DNA of 64,000 nt from Aphelenchoides besseyi (lineage: Eukaryota; Nematoda; Chromadorea; Rhabditida; Aphelenchoididae), in the NCBI GenBank assembly GCA_024699855.1, contig JAMPIQ010000002.1:16864001-16928000 (forward strand), read 5' to 3'. Of this stretch, positions 54,401 to 64,000 are shown in pieces (positions within the stretch are counted from its first letter, which is position 1; each line of letters begins with the position of its first letter). The notes under the pieces are model-generated. The model was not told the DNA's origin, searched no databases, and was given only the letters and a program-made list of their open reading frames with translations. The translations under genes and the position numbers were made by a program.

Positions 54401-55541
54401 TGGACTTGGAACATGACAAAGAAGAGACGAACGCAAGAACTCAAGTCCCGATTGCATTCGTTCACGAGGTCCTGCGGCACGAGGATTCTGTCCGGTAACT
54501 CGTGTTTTTACCTGAACATATGAAAATCAGTGAAAAACCGAAATTGTCGTTTACTTTAATCGACAAGTAATCCAATGCATCGTCTTGAGTGTAAATCCCC
54601 ATGTTCTTGCATTCGATCAACGATGGACCAATAGCTGCAATGTACTCGTCACCATCGCCAATAGCCGACATAATCGACAGATCGGATTCGATTCCCATTG
54701 CCTACAAAGAAAAATGTAAAAGATTCTATGATTGTCAATTACCTTGAAGATGATCACAATCGGAATCTCTTCGGCCAATTGATTATGTTTGAGATAATAA
54801 CGCTTTTTTTTGCTCACGACATTTGTTTTACTTTTTCGTTCTGTGGTTGCACTCAAAACCTCACAGACGAGCTCTTTTTTCGCGTTTCGATTGACCATAA
54901 TACGATTCTTGCAACCCTGTTCCATCATTAGGATCACTTTCTCTGCTCCACGTACAACAAAATATCCGCCCGGATCGTACGGACATTCGTTCACATGAGC
55001 CATTTCCTCTTCGGTAGTCAGTTTGGAGAGAATACAACGAGACGACCGCAACATGATCGGCATTCTTCCAATCATCAGTTTGTTCTTTCGAACCTTTTGT
55101 TTGCCACGACTGTATTCCACGTCCACGTAAATCGGTGCCGAGTAAGTGAGATCTCGAAGTCGGCATTCGTGTGGTGATATTCTCGAGTTACTGATTCCAA
55201 AACCTTCTTCGCTTGACGGCTGATCCACGTAGATGTCCAAATACCTGAAATGACACATTTCATGTAAATCCAATAAAAACTTACTTTAGATAAAACTGGG
55301 AACTGGCATCCGATCGAACCTCTCGATTAGCCGCAACAATCTTCTTGATGTCCGTGTTTATGAAGTAGTCGAAACTGGCGATGTGCTGTTTGACTAGACC
55401 TCTGGTTTTCAAGTAATACGGAAACAAATCGGCATTTGTGTGCCGTTCCTGTCGTTTATTTTGACCAGCAAACATATTCACGTCCAAAACCTCCGAGTTT
55501 TCATCAGCCAATCGTATAGCATCAGAAAAGTTCGCGGTCAT
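51467..55541 (-). CDS. rpc-2: RNA polymerase III second-largest subunit RPC2
   Basis: Many exons run from about 55541 to a TAA at 51467, collinear with human POLR3B: '[16 protein letters not shown]', '[17 protein letters not shown]', '[13 protein letters not shown]', '[19 protein letters not shown]', '[20 protein letters not shown]', '[20 protein letters not shown]', '[13 protein letters not shown]', '[11 protein letters not shown]' and the C-terminal zinc site '[17 protein letters not shown]'. These identify Pol III rather than Pol I or II. The subunit forms half of the active-site cleft and helps make tRNA, 5S rRNA and U6. The start is uncertain: the ATG at 55541 gives an N-terminus of about 50 residues before the conserved '[13 protein letters not shown]'; another coding-like reverse frame at 55655-55815 might be an upstream exon but does not join in phase. 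Confidence 0.93.
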
Positions 55542-56031
55542 CTGTTGCTCAAAACAGTTGTCTATAAACAGTTGACATTTTTCTTGTGTAATGTCGTAAT
55601 TTTGCACAAGTACGAGAAGCTAACTGAGATGAAAATTTTGATCGTATATGAATTCCCGTCTAACCTTCGACTCCGTGGATTGACATTTCACTTCGTTTTT
55701 TTAAACGCAAACCGATGAGCTGATCACGTTTTTTCAATTTGATTTCGTACAGACTGATAAGAAACACTTTTACTTGTTCTTCTCCAACCACAATCTCCTC
55801 TGTCCTGTTGGGAAATTTCAAAACAAACGTCTGGAATTACACTCAAATGTTTTCTGCTGCCGATTAGTCATACTCTTCATTTCCTACGTGATAGTCGACT
55901 GTTTTGCATGTTCAGCAGTACCGATTCGAGGAGACGGCTTTTAGATTGGCGAAGCAAGACGGTTGATTTTTGAACTGCTGTCCACATTGCTTTCGGTTTC
56001 CGCAAAACTGATAACAAGGTTTATTTTTTAG
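55542..56031. other. divergent upstream region of rpc-2 and the SLC38A9-like gene
   Basis: A reverse-strand frame at 55655-55815 looks coding but has no in-phase partner. Otherwise no gene seen. A shared promoter region is likely. Confidence 0.4.
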
Positions 56032-58217
56032 ATGGCGTCCTACGGTGCGAACGGCGTCCAACCGACACGCAACAGAAATATGGCAACTCGTAGATTGGAT
56101 ATACCGAATGAACAGAGCAATGAGGACGAGCTTCCGGTGGCTCGAAGTGTCGATCATCTGCTTATTCGTAATCGAAGTTTGGCGAATATGCCACGATCGG
56201 ATTCGTGTAAGTTTTTCGAAAAATTTTTGTTTTGAATCGATCCTTTAGCTGGAACTTTTCGTCGACCGTTTGTCTTCAACACACGTTCGAGAGCAACGTC
56301 CACAACGTCGGCTACTTCCGAAATGAATCCCGCCGCCAATGCCGAACTTTATCGACATGAAAATATGGCCATTCGATATCGTCTATTCAATCGACTGGAT
56401 CCCGGCGGTCAAACACTTCTGATGCCCGACCACGTCTATTTGCCAGGCGAACTGTTCAGCATCTTACCGTTTGACGATTTCAAGGATAGCGATGGAAAAC
56501 AAAATAGCTTGGTAACAATGTGAGTTCATTGTATTCGATGTTTATTTGACCATTCAGTTAGTTTTTCGATTTGGAACACAATGATGGGAACTTCGCTCTT
56601 AGCTATGCCTTGGGCTTTGCAACAAGCTGGTTTGGGTTTGGGCGTTTTTCTGATCCTGTTCATAGGCTCTGTGGCCTTATTCACGGCCTATCGAGTAATC
56701 GAAAGTCCAAAGAATTTGGGTGAGTTCGTTCATTGGGTTCTTGATTGAGGATAACGGATTGTAGCAATGCAAGTTGATGCGGCATCTGCTGAATTCTCAG
56801 ATGTCTGCCGATACTTCTTCGGACGAAGGGGCGAGTATTTGGCTGTTTTCTTTTCGATTGTCGTTTTGTTCGGCGGTGTAATTGTCTACTTCGTTCTTAT
56901 GAGCAACTTTCTTTATTACACCGGAAACATTGTTTACGGTAATCATTGTCCGATAGCTCTTTAAAAATTTTCTTTAGAATCGCTTCAACCAAATAGTACA
57001 ACTTTGCCCGTTTTGGCGAACAAAACCTTCACTTGTGATAGTAAGTTTTCTTTGTGGTTTCGACAATAATGTTGTCTTTCAGTTTATTATGATCCACACT
57101 GTGCAGTTCCTAAAAACGACGAAGTTTACTCGTTGCTCACCGAAGACATTCCTATTCCCATATCAGACGACTTCTTCTCGTACCACAATCTTTGGCGTCT
57201 TCAAGGCTCAGTTCCATTTCTGTTAGCGTTCTTTACCTTCCCGCTCTTCAATCTGAAGTCTCCGACATTTTTCACGAAGTTCAACGTCCTCGGCACAATT
57301 AGTGTTCTCTATTTGATCGGCTTTACAATCTCTAAAGCTTGTGAGTGCGGATTTAACGTTGATTTCGTGAATCCTCATTCAATTAACTACGTGAAATGTG
57401 AGTTCGATTATCCACCTTTGTCAACTTGTTTTAGTGTTCAATTGGAACTTTCCCGCTTTAACCGGCACACTTGCTTTATCGTTTTTCATCCACAATGCGG
57501 TCTTGACAATCCTTCGAAATCAAAAACATCCGGAGAACAATGCAAGTGGCTTTCTGATTATTTTAAATGTTGGTTTTAGGCACGTGATTTATCCATTGGA
57601 TTTGCATTAGCTGCAACCTGCTATCTAATCATTGGTGTATTGTTCTTCCTTGCTTTTCCCGGTCGTCGAGAATGTATTGCTGATGTGAGTTTCGATTTGC
57701 GAAATGCACTCATGGTTGTCTTCAGAACTTCTTGAACAATTTCGGTTCCGGTGATGTTATGAGCGCTACAGCTCGTGTCTTCTTGCTCTTTCAAATGATC
57801 ACCGTTCTTCCACTTCTAATGTACTTAATTCGAGTCCAGTTTTCCTATGTCTTTACGGGTGTTGTTTATCCCGGGTAGGTTCAAATGAACTGATTTCTAT
57901 TGACAATACAACTACAGCTTTGCATATGTGTGTTTAATCAACGTTGGAGTTGTTTCGGTTGCTGTTTTCTTTGCGGCTGTCTATCCACATGTTGGTTCCA
58001 TTTTAGTAGGTGCAAAAAGAGAAGTGATTAATTAACGAGTTAACTTTAGCGTTATGTGGGATCAGTGTCGGGACTCGTCTACGTATTTGCACTTCCCGTC
58101 ATCATCCACTTAGCAAAGTTACGGCAAGAAGGTCGAATGACAAAAACTCAAGTTGGAATTCATAGTGTGGTTATAATTTTGGGCGTTTTGAATCTGATCT
58201 CTCAATTTTTGGTTTAA
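56032..58217 (+). CDS. SLC38A9-like lysosomal amino-acid transporter/sensor
   Basis: Eleven exons (56032-56206, 56249-56519, 56562-56719, 56765-56938, 56978-57040, 57083-57397, 57435-57541, 57580-57684, 57726-57874, 57918-58005, 58050-58217) join in phase to 590 residues. After a polar N-terminal domain of about 160 residues come eleven hydrophobic helices. Diagnostic matches to human SLC38A9 include 'DGKQNSLVTIFSIWNTMMGT' in helix 1, 'GVIVYFVLMSNFLYYTG', 'FKSPTF'-like 'LKSPTFFTKFNVLGTISVLY', 'FPALTGTLALSFFIHN', 'FLLFQMITVLPLL' and the end 'ILGVLNLISQFLV'. SLC38A9 sits on the lysosome, exports neutral amino acids in an arginine-dependent way and signals to mTORC1 through Ragulator and Rag GTPases. 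The first in-frame ATG is used. One intron (57542-57579) has a GC-AG rather than GT-AG boundary. Confidence 0.93.
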
Positions 58218-58774
58218 CAATATGCCTTATACTTATATTTTGCTTTAAAAATTCCATTTCCTTCAGTATTTTTATACGCGTACTACTTTTGAAATGTGAT
58301 CGAATAAACATCGAGTTCGAAAATTTTGGTTATCCACCGATTGAGAGCAGTGAACGTGGTCGCATTGTTTTCACAGAGTTGAGAATAAAGACGAAGAAAA
58401 TGGTTTTGTTTATTCGAATTGGCAGCTTTAGTGGGCGGGGAATGCGTGACAGTTGGTTTTTGATATAATGACAAAAAAGGTTCATTGCTGGAACATGGTA
58501 CCAATAAACGTATTTAGCAGTTTTTCAGAGAACTCGATTAACAAATGGTTGAGAGATTGACAGGTGTAGAGTCTTGCAGAAGTCTGAATTGATAATAGTC
58601 GAAAAGTCTGTGGTTGTTGAATGTTGTTTGATAGCAATAAGGTCACTTCATTGTTTATAGAACGACGGAAATAAATAGGACAAAAACGTCAAATAACAAC
58701 AATCAACTACGTGCTATTAACAGCCTTCGATAGTGAACCAGTATTAGAATTTAGCTTTCTTGAGGACGAGCAGT
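58218..58774. other. convergent 3' region
   Basis: AT-rich, with AATAAA signals near 58300 and 58670. No gene seen. Confidence 0.5.
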
Positions 58775-60005
58775 TTAGTAGAATCGTTTGCGAGAACGCG
58801 ATTGACGATCTTGATAGTAAAGATAACCGAACACCGCAATTCCGCCAACTGTTGCAACGATTCCAATGAAAATGAGCAAATATTTGGCCCAAGAACTTAA
58901 TTTCGACGGTTGCGGATTCGAACTGTGGTCACGAGGAGCCGCTTGAAATTCGGCGTTTGGCAAAATTTGTCCCGGATTGATTTCCATTGGATTCACGGCG
59001 CGTGCATATTCGATTTCGTAGACTTTCACGCTAATGATGTCGTGATTATCTGCAAGTTCATTTCATTCTTATTCATCAGTTTTCTTATTCACTTACCCGA
59101 CAAGTCGCCGGTTGCAGCCGTCAAACCAAAATAGTAATTGGTTGGCAAATGAACGCCCGGAACTCGGAAACACTGCTTCCAACGACCATTGTTTTCTGTA
59201 TCTTCGAAAACCGTCAATGTGTCGCCAACGTAGCGGATCAGCACTTGAGTGTCGTATTCTTTGTTTCGAACCTTCACTTCACATCCCGCATCACTTCCGC
59301 CCAATTGCGTTGCCGAGCCGTCCGTATCGTGATCGTATTTGTCTGTCCCATTGGATATCATCGAGTAGATGTACGGGAAAGTGTGCTGAAAACAAATCTG
59401 ATACACCAATTAAACACAATATTCTTGCCATGTAGTCCTTATAGGAGTTGCTGTACGTATCGATGAACAATCCCAACCCGCTGAAGTGATTGGGAGCACC
59501 GAAGACATCACCAATCTGCGCTCGATCGCGCACATACCAAATGGCAATACCATCACCAAACAGTTTTCCTGAATCGCCATGTACTTTGAACGAAACGGCC
59601 ATTTCCCAGTCGCGCGTTTGAACGGGCTGCAATTTCATGTAAACTCGACGTAAAGAAGCTCAATCCTACCATCGCATTCCAAATTCCACCCCGTCGACCC
59701 TGAAGATTTTGAGTCAGTCGAATTTGCTGCGATGTGACCATCGTCGATCCGGTTATATCCCAGTAATTAACATCCATACCAGCTCCTAAAGACGATAAAA
59801 TTACGCAAATCAAAAGTGTAATCAGATGTGAATTGCTCTCAAGAAAATTCCCATATCACTTACCTTGATAGGGTTTGATTAGCGAGTGTTCTCGTTTAAA
59901 ATATCCTCGTTGCTCGGTCACAAAACTTCCGTCAATAACCTCTTCTTCTCCACAAATTCGAACAACGAACGTTATCAGCACGAACGCCAAAAATTGCAGT
60001 CGCAT
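58775..60005 (-). CDS. ile-2: VIP36-type L-type lectin cargo receptor
   Basis: Several exons run from an ATG at 60005 to a TAA at 58775. A signal peptide (about residues 1-18) precedes an L-type lectin domain: 'FKREHSLIKPYQGAGMDVNY', 'TSQQIRLTQNLQGRRGGIWN', 'DWEMAVSFKVHGDSGKLFGD', 'GIAIWYVRDRAQIGDVFGAP' and 'NHFSGLGLFIDTYSN', with the Asp, Asn and His expected for calcium and mannose binding. A stalk follows, then one transmembrane helix ('YLLIFIGIVATVGGIAVFGY') and a short tail ending Arg-Lys-Arg-Phe-Tyr, identical in type to the KRFY end of VIP36/VIPL that mediates ER exit and recycling. The protein would carry high-mannose glycoproteins in the early secretory path. The LMAN2/VIP36 branch fits better than ERGIC-53, which is longer and has a coiled-coil stalk. 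Confidence 0.93.
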
Positions 60006-61945
60006 TTCAAACTGAAAATCCTGTGAATTCATTTGACATTCGCGAACTTACTTCACTTACTATTGTACACGTAAATATCCAACAAGAACGAAACAAATAC
60101 ACGACATAATATCGTGAAACTCCACGCAGATGTTCGCACCAAGTATCTGACTATCGATTTCTCGGGAGGTCATCGTCGAGATTCGTACTCCCACAGTACT
60201 CTATGATATGTCCTACGACTGCGCCAATGACTTTAATTAAATTTACAAAACCATTTCCATAATCAAAATCTTAGATCGTCGTATTCCCATTTTAATTGCT
60301 CTACAATTTGTCGCATTAAACAATCGCAAAGCCCGACTATTTTTAGTGATCAACTTTTCATTCGTTGACCACCGAGCTATTTCGTCTAAGAAGTGTCTCT
60401 TGTCATTCGGGATTATGTTTTCTAAAGGATAAACCAACAAAACTTTATCAAAACGACGATAATCGGAAGTTTTCCGCATTTTCATTTCTCCTTTCAGACA
60501 ATGTCAGCTGGAGTATGCCGACCACAAGTGCTCGAACGTGTTCAAAGGATATGCTTCAATTGGGAAGTCAAATTCTTGCAGAAAGATTAAAGACGAATTC
60601 CAAGAAGTTCATATGTTGGCGTCATGAAGCATTATGTTATGCGGCAAAACTTCAGTTAAAAAACATTCTCGTACATGGATAAATAAACTGGTTTAGCGCA
60701 TCAAATAAAGAACCGAATTCAACACCGCAATTGACAAAATAGCGCCAAACAGAATGGTTTCTTTGGGTTTTTTGGAAGCTATTAACTTTGTCATGTACTT
60801 GCATCAGCTTGGGAAGAAGCTGCATAGGCGATTTTCGGAGATCAGCCAATGGCAATCATATGAAATAGCCCAACAAATTCACGCAGTTCATTTTCGCATG
60901 TTCTTAACAACTAAATAATGTAAAAGGAAAAGTGACAGTCAACTTACAACACACAGCAAATCGAATACTTGTGCAATAGGAAGTTTGTCAGATTGATGAG
61001 TCAAACACAATTAAAGTTCAGAAACAAGCACTAGGTTGTCCACTGAAATTCATGTTGAACTTTGGAGATGTTGTAGTAGTATGTTGTTGTGCATCGAGCA
61101 ACTTCTTAAGTTCAAAAACTGACCCTCATCGGGTCCCTTGCTCCCACCGCAATTTGTTGACTCCTCTCCTTTTCTCTTGCCGCCGAGTTCGGACCTAAAC
61201 GGTGGGTTTTTGGTGGTCGTGTTGTTGTTGCTTTTTCTCTTTCATTGGTCCAAAATTGAATAAACTAAAAACCAGGACACAACATATATAACAGGCGCTT
61301 CTAGCGTAGTGCATATTTCCCGCATAAAATATCCAAATCATGTTCATGCACAAGTTTCTGTGTAAAAAGTCATTTCTAGCAAATCGCATATTTTTATGTG
61401 TAAAAATGTTACAATATGCTTATCTGGCGGCGCTTCTTCCTTAAAGTCTTATTATCAAAGCTTTTCTAATAAAGTCGATGATTTTCGCTCTTTTGCGCCA
61501 TAAATTGAGTGTGCTTTGCTTTTCAAACGGATTTTCTCATTGTACGATCTTGATAAAATTACCCTTTATCATCCCTCTCTATTGCACTGATTGTTCTCTA
61601 GATTGGGCACCAACTGGAATCGAATCGCTCAGGACCGGAGCAAACGGAAAGAGCGGTCGAAGTATTGGCATCATCACATCAATTAATCATCTTTCTTTTT
61701 GTTCACATTTTATTGTTGATTTGATGATTGAAACGAATAAATCTTTGTGGAAGAACTGCTCTGTTGAAGCTAATTGGACGCATACATTACTTTGTTGTTC
61801 GACTGCACGCTTCAACTCGTTTGCCTTTGCTTGTACACAACAAGAACAAACCACAAATCCAATTGAGTTGTAAATGAATCGTCTTTGAAGGCACGACACC
61901 GATCAAGGCTGTTGAACAAGTATCACCATTGCGATATGATCAAGT
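60006..61945. other. 1.9-kb spacer without recognisable gene
   Basis: A piece after a TTTCAG at 60498 reads as short protein-like sequence (60502-60590) but has no partner exon. The open frame 61478-61873 looks like chance. Upstream region of ile-2 included. Confidence 0.4.
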
Positions 61946-63204
61946 TTAGTTTCCAGGTACGTTCCATTGTCTAAAATTATAAATATGCGTCAACTTGTTC
62001 CAAGCACCAGTGGATAGCGAGTCTGGTTTGCTGAAAAAAACACAACTTTAGATCGTTCAAGCCGGCTAACTTACTCGACTTCGAAGTGATGATAGTAAAC
62101 GTAATGATCGCCTGCCATGAAAGTAATCAAGCTACATTCTCCCTCAGTTTACATAGCTTGAATATAACCATCCAGCATGATTCCAGTGTCTTTCCACTCC
62201 AATGTGTCCAAATTCAACGCGAAAAATTGACTTTTGTTGGTCGAATTTGAAACAGCAATGAAAAATCGATTTCCAACACGACAACCACGCTTACAATGCT
62301 ATAAATGTACAAATGAAAATATGCAAAACAAGAAATCTTACCAGGAAATCGATAGTTTTCCAGTTGATCGTTGGACATGTGGACAGCTCCCCAGTTCCAA
62401 ATGACTCCTTGATGAACTCAACAGATGATATTGTTGTTTGACCTTCATCATGTCCAAGTCTGCGTTCTACACTGTACGCAAATCGTCCATCGACTGTCGC
62501 AAATGATCTACTTGACAACATATCCAGTTGTGTAGCTTGAAGTTGCTTTTGACCATCCGCTTTAACATTAAACAAGATCCTTTCGAAATCCGTATAGATT
62601 TTTAGGAGCAGGTCATCCTCCAAATTGGCTGGAAAAGATTTTGGGCAGAAACGTGCGCGGTCGAAGCCATCAAAACCATTCAAAATCCTGATTGACCGGC
62701 CAATAACAGCAGTTGACTGTTCGAAGTTTTTGACTCCAGTTCCCACATAATAGTCAGAAAAGCACTTTTTAAACAGGACTAGCGATGTCTCCAAGTCAAA
62801 AGCACAATAATTTAGCAAATCGAAAAGATCTTTCAACGGTTTTCCATCAATTGTTGCTAATGAAAAATCGAAGTTGAGTCTTCTAAATAGCAAAGAAACC
62901 ATAGTGGAAAATGGCATTTGTAACTTACTTTTGTTTCAGGTAGATCACATCGATCACTTCAACAGACGAGTAGTTAGTGATGAAAAAACCGTCCATCAAA
63001 GGAATAATTCGTAATGGATAAGATCGCGAGTTTCTATGTTGCGTTTTGAAAATGAAACAACCGGTTGTTGCTGTCGTGCTCTGAAACCGAGCTATAAAAC
63101 ACAAGCAACGTTCCGAAAAACTCTAAATTTTAGTGAAAAGGTCGAGTAATTGTCTTGTCAAAGCTCGCACGTGTTGAACAACTGATCAAGACAATCTCCA
63201 TCAT
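61946..63204 (-). pseudogene. unrecognised secreted-protein-like gene with one in-frame stop
   Basis: Exons: about 63204-63186 (signal-peptide-like start), 63093-62937, 62894-62341, 62293-62070 and 62022-61946; the joins from exon 2 on are in phase with GT-AG sites. Coding reads well throughout, yet a TAA lies in frame at 62149-62151, after which the frame continues for about 26 codons in the same exon and 23 more in the last exon ('STGAWNKLTHIYNFRQWN'). The region before and after the stop ('LNLDTLEWKDTGIMLDGY', 'GDHYVYYHHFE') looks like a kelch-type or similar beta repeat, but I do not recognise the family. It may be a freshly dead gene, a truncated allele, or a base error. A 41-nt GT-AG alternative around the stop shifts the frame. 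Confidence 0.5.
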
Positions 63205-63346
63205 TAAGTAAATGAAAGCTAGAACCACAGTTTTGCTCTTTGTTTGCCAACGGCAACTCGTGTTGTGTTATTTGACAGAAAGGGAAATTTATATAGTCTG
63301 TCAACACTGATATTCTTTTACACCTTTACACCCGGCGCCGCACTTA

Positions 63347-63461
63347 CCGTATTTTTCCTATTCATCCCAATTTCTAGTAGAAGCACCCTTCCTAATTAGC
63401 CTCGCCTTTTTGGCACCTCCGAAAAATAGGCTCCCTTGGGGCATTAATAGGAAAAATGCGG
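63347..63461. mobile_element. MITE-like element, TA-flanked terminal inverted repeats
   Basis: The left end CCGTATTTTTCCTATTCATC and the right end, read on the other strand, CCGCATTTTTCCTATTAATG match at 17 of 20 positions; both sides continue with CCCAA-type sequence. Immediately outside each end is the dinucleotide TA. A short TA target duplication and CC-starting inverted ends are characteristic of Tc1/mariner-derived MITEs. The 115-bp body has no coding capacity. An inner pair (CGCCTTTTTGGC and CCGAAAAATAGGC) may be an older nested hairpin. Confidence 0.65.
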
Positions 63462-63758
63462 TATTCGGAAAAGCTCAATAGTTCAGAGATCAGATCTGTG
63501 AGATTGAAGACGACAAAAAGTAGGTAAAATCACGACCGGTCGTCCGATCACAGGGAAGGAAAGGAAAGGCAAACTGAACATCCAAAAACCGAGGTATCAG
63601 CGTCGTTTATTCGATCCACGTTCTGTCTTTTTTCCCAAGTCACAAACCCAAGCCCCAATTGCTCCGTGCATTCGACTCGAACTTGTCAAATTGCAGTTTT
63701 CAATTTCAACCGTGAGATATTAGATGGGAACAAAAATAGGACTTATGAAACTTCTTAC

Positions 63759-63929
63759 CTTTGCATTCACATCGTTTACATGAGGTCCATCTTTGTCCAA
63801 TCGACGACGTTTACACGCACTTGGCTCATCGGACTCATCCAACGATTCTTTTCCGACCTAAAAAACGGTATTTCTCATGTTTAAACGATCAACTTACGTT
63901 TTTTCATTAACATCCTTTTTCGAAGACAT
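63759..63929 (-). CDS. 5' part of an unrecognised gene with a nuclear-signal-like motif
   Basis: An exon 63857-63759 between a TTTTTTAG acceptor and a GTAAGA donor reads as an acidic then basic stretch containing 'SACKRRRLDKDG', a typical nuclear localisation signal. A candidate first exon with an ATG at 63929 ends at a GTAAGT donor at 63897, but it leaves the wrong phase (off by one base at an A run), so either the start lies elsewhere or a base is missing. Following exons at lower coordinates were not found. Low certainty. Confidence 0.3.
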
Positions 63930-64000
63930 AGCACAAAATAACTTGCTGACGTGTAAACCTGAAACTTGAATTTATAAACCTTTATTCAATATACGAAGAA

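Noticed and set aside
60365..60682. Mitochondrial acyl-carrier-like gene
   Set aside because: A short stretch after a TTTCAG looks protein-like, but it ends after about 30 codons, lacks the Asp-Ser-Leu motif and has no partner exon.
62108..62148. A 41-nt intron that would remove the in-frame TAA at 62149
   Set aside because: GT-AG ends exist, but splicing it shifts the frame into a poorly coding reading and loses the in-phase last exon.

Overview
The window reads as a compact nematode chromosome segment. Genes are split by many short introns (mostly about 40-60 nt) with TTTCAG or TTTTAG acceptors, neighbours lie close together on both strands, and several families are typical of or best known in nematodes: an FLP-7-type RFamide precursor, a Clc-like claudin and an APL-1-type amyloid precursor. 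It looks like nuclear DNA of a roundworm that is not a very close match to Caenorhabditis at codon level. All gene names are by similarity recognised by eye.

Layout. At 0.2-0.75 kb there is a degraded coding stretch, followed by a claudin-like four-pass membrane gene (858-2379, +). A 548-bp block from 2346 is repeated, apparently without change, at 9309-9856. The 6.4 kb between the two copies holds small unrecognised genes, a frameshifted AT-hook plus Ulp1-like protease reading frame, a membrane-anchored ORF, a small basic/coiled-coil gene and a loose coding fragment. It looks like an inserted or rearranged block. Next come a DDX60-type superfamily 2 helicase (9977-16092, -), an F-box protein (16710-17872, -), two tiny two-exon genes (one ubiquitin-like), an F-box-like pseudogene, flp-7 (22579-23582, +), the mitochondrial uniporter subunit EMRE (24348-24715, +), UNC-78/AIP1 (25123-27321, -) and an R3HCC1L-like gene (28044-28811, +).

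The second half holds attractin (29213-33814, -), a TMEM184/Ost-alpha-type seven-pass gene with two alternative last exons (36481-39003, +), a Ser-rich unknown (39701-40659, -), a transposon-derived cysteine-rich remnant (about 41.3-41.65 kb, -), the amyloid precursor gene apl-1 (42275-45623, -), a 5.8-kb region without recognisable genes, RNA polymerase III subunit RPC2 (51467-55541, -), an SLC38A9-like lysosomal amino-acid sensor/transporter (56032-58217, +), the L-type lectin VIP36/ILE-2 (58775-60005, -), a gene interrupted by one stop codon (61946-63204, -) and a 115-bp TA-flanked inverted-repeat element (63347-63461).

The genes do not form one pathway. Most are single housekeeping or neuronal genes: secretory traffic (ILE-2), transcription (RPC2), lysosomal nutrient sensing (SLC38A9), mitochondrial calcium uptake (EMRE), actin turnover (UNC-78) and neuropeptide signalling (FLP-7). 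The unusual material is concentrated at 2.3-9.9 kb, 18.6-21.3 kb, 41.0-41.7 kb and 61.9-63.5 kb. Exon joins given below were checked for reading phase where stated; exact ends elsewhere are approximate.
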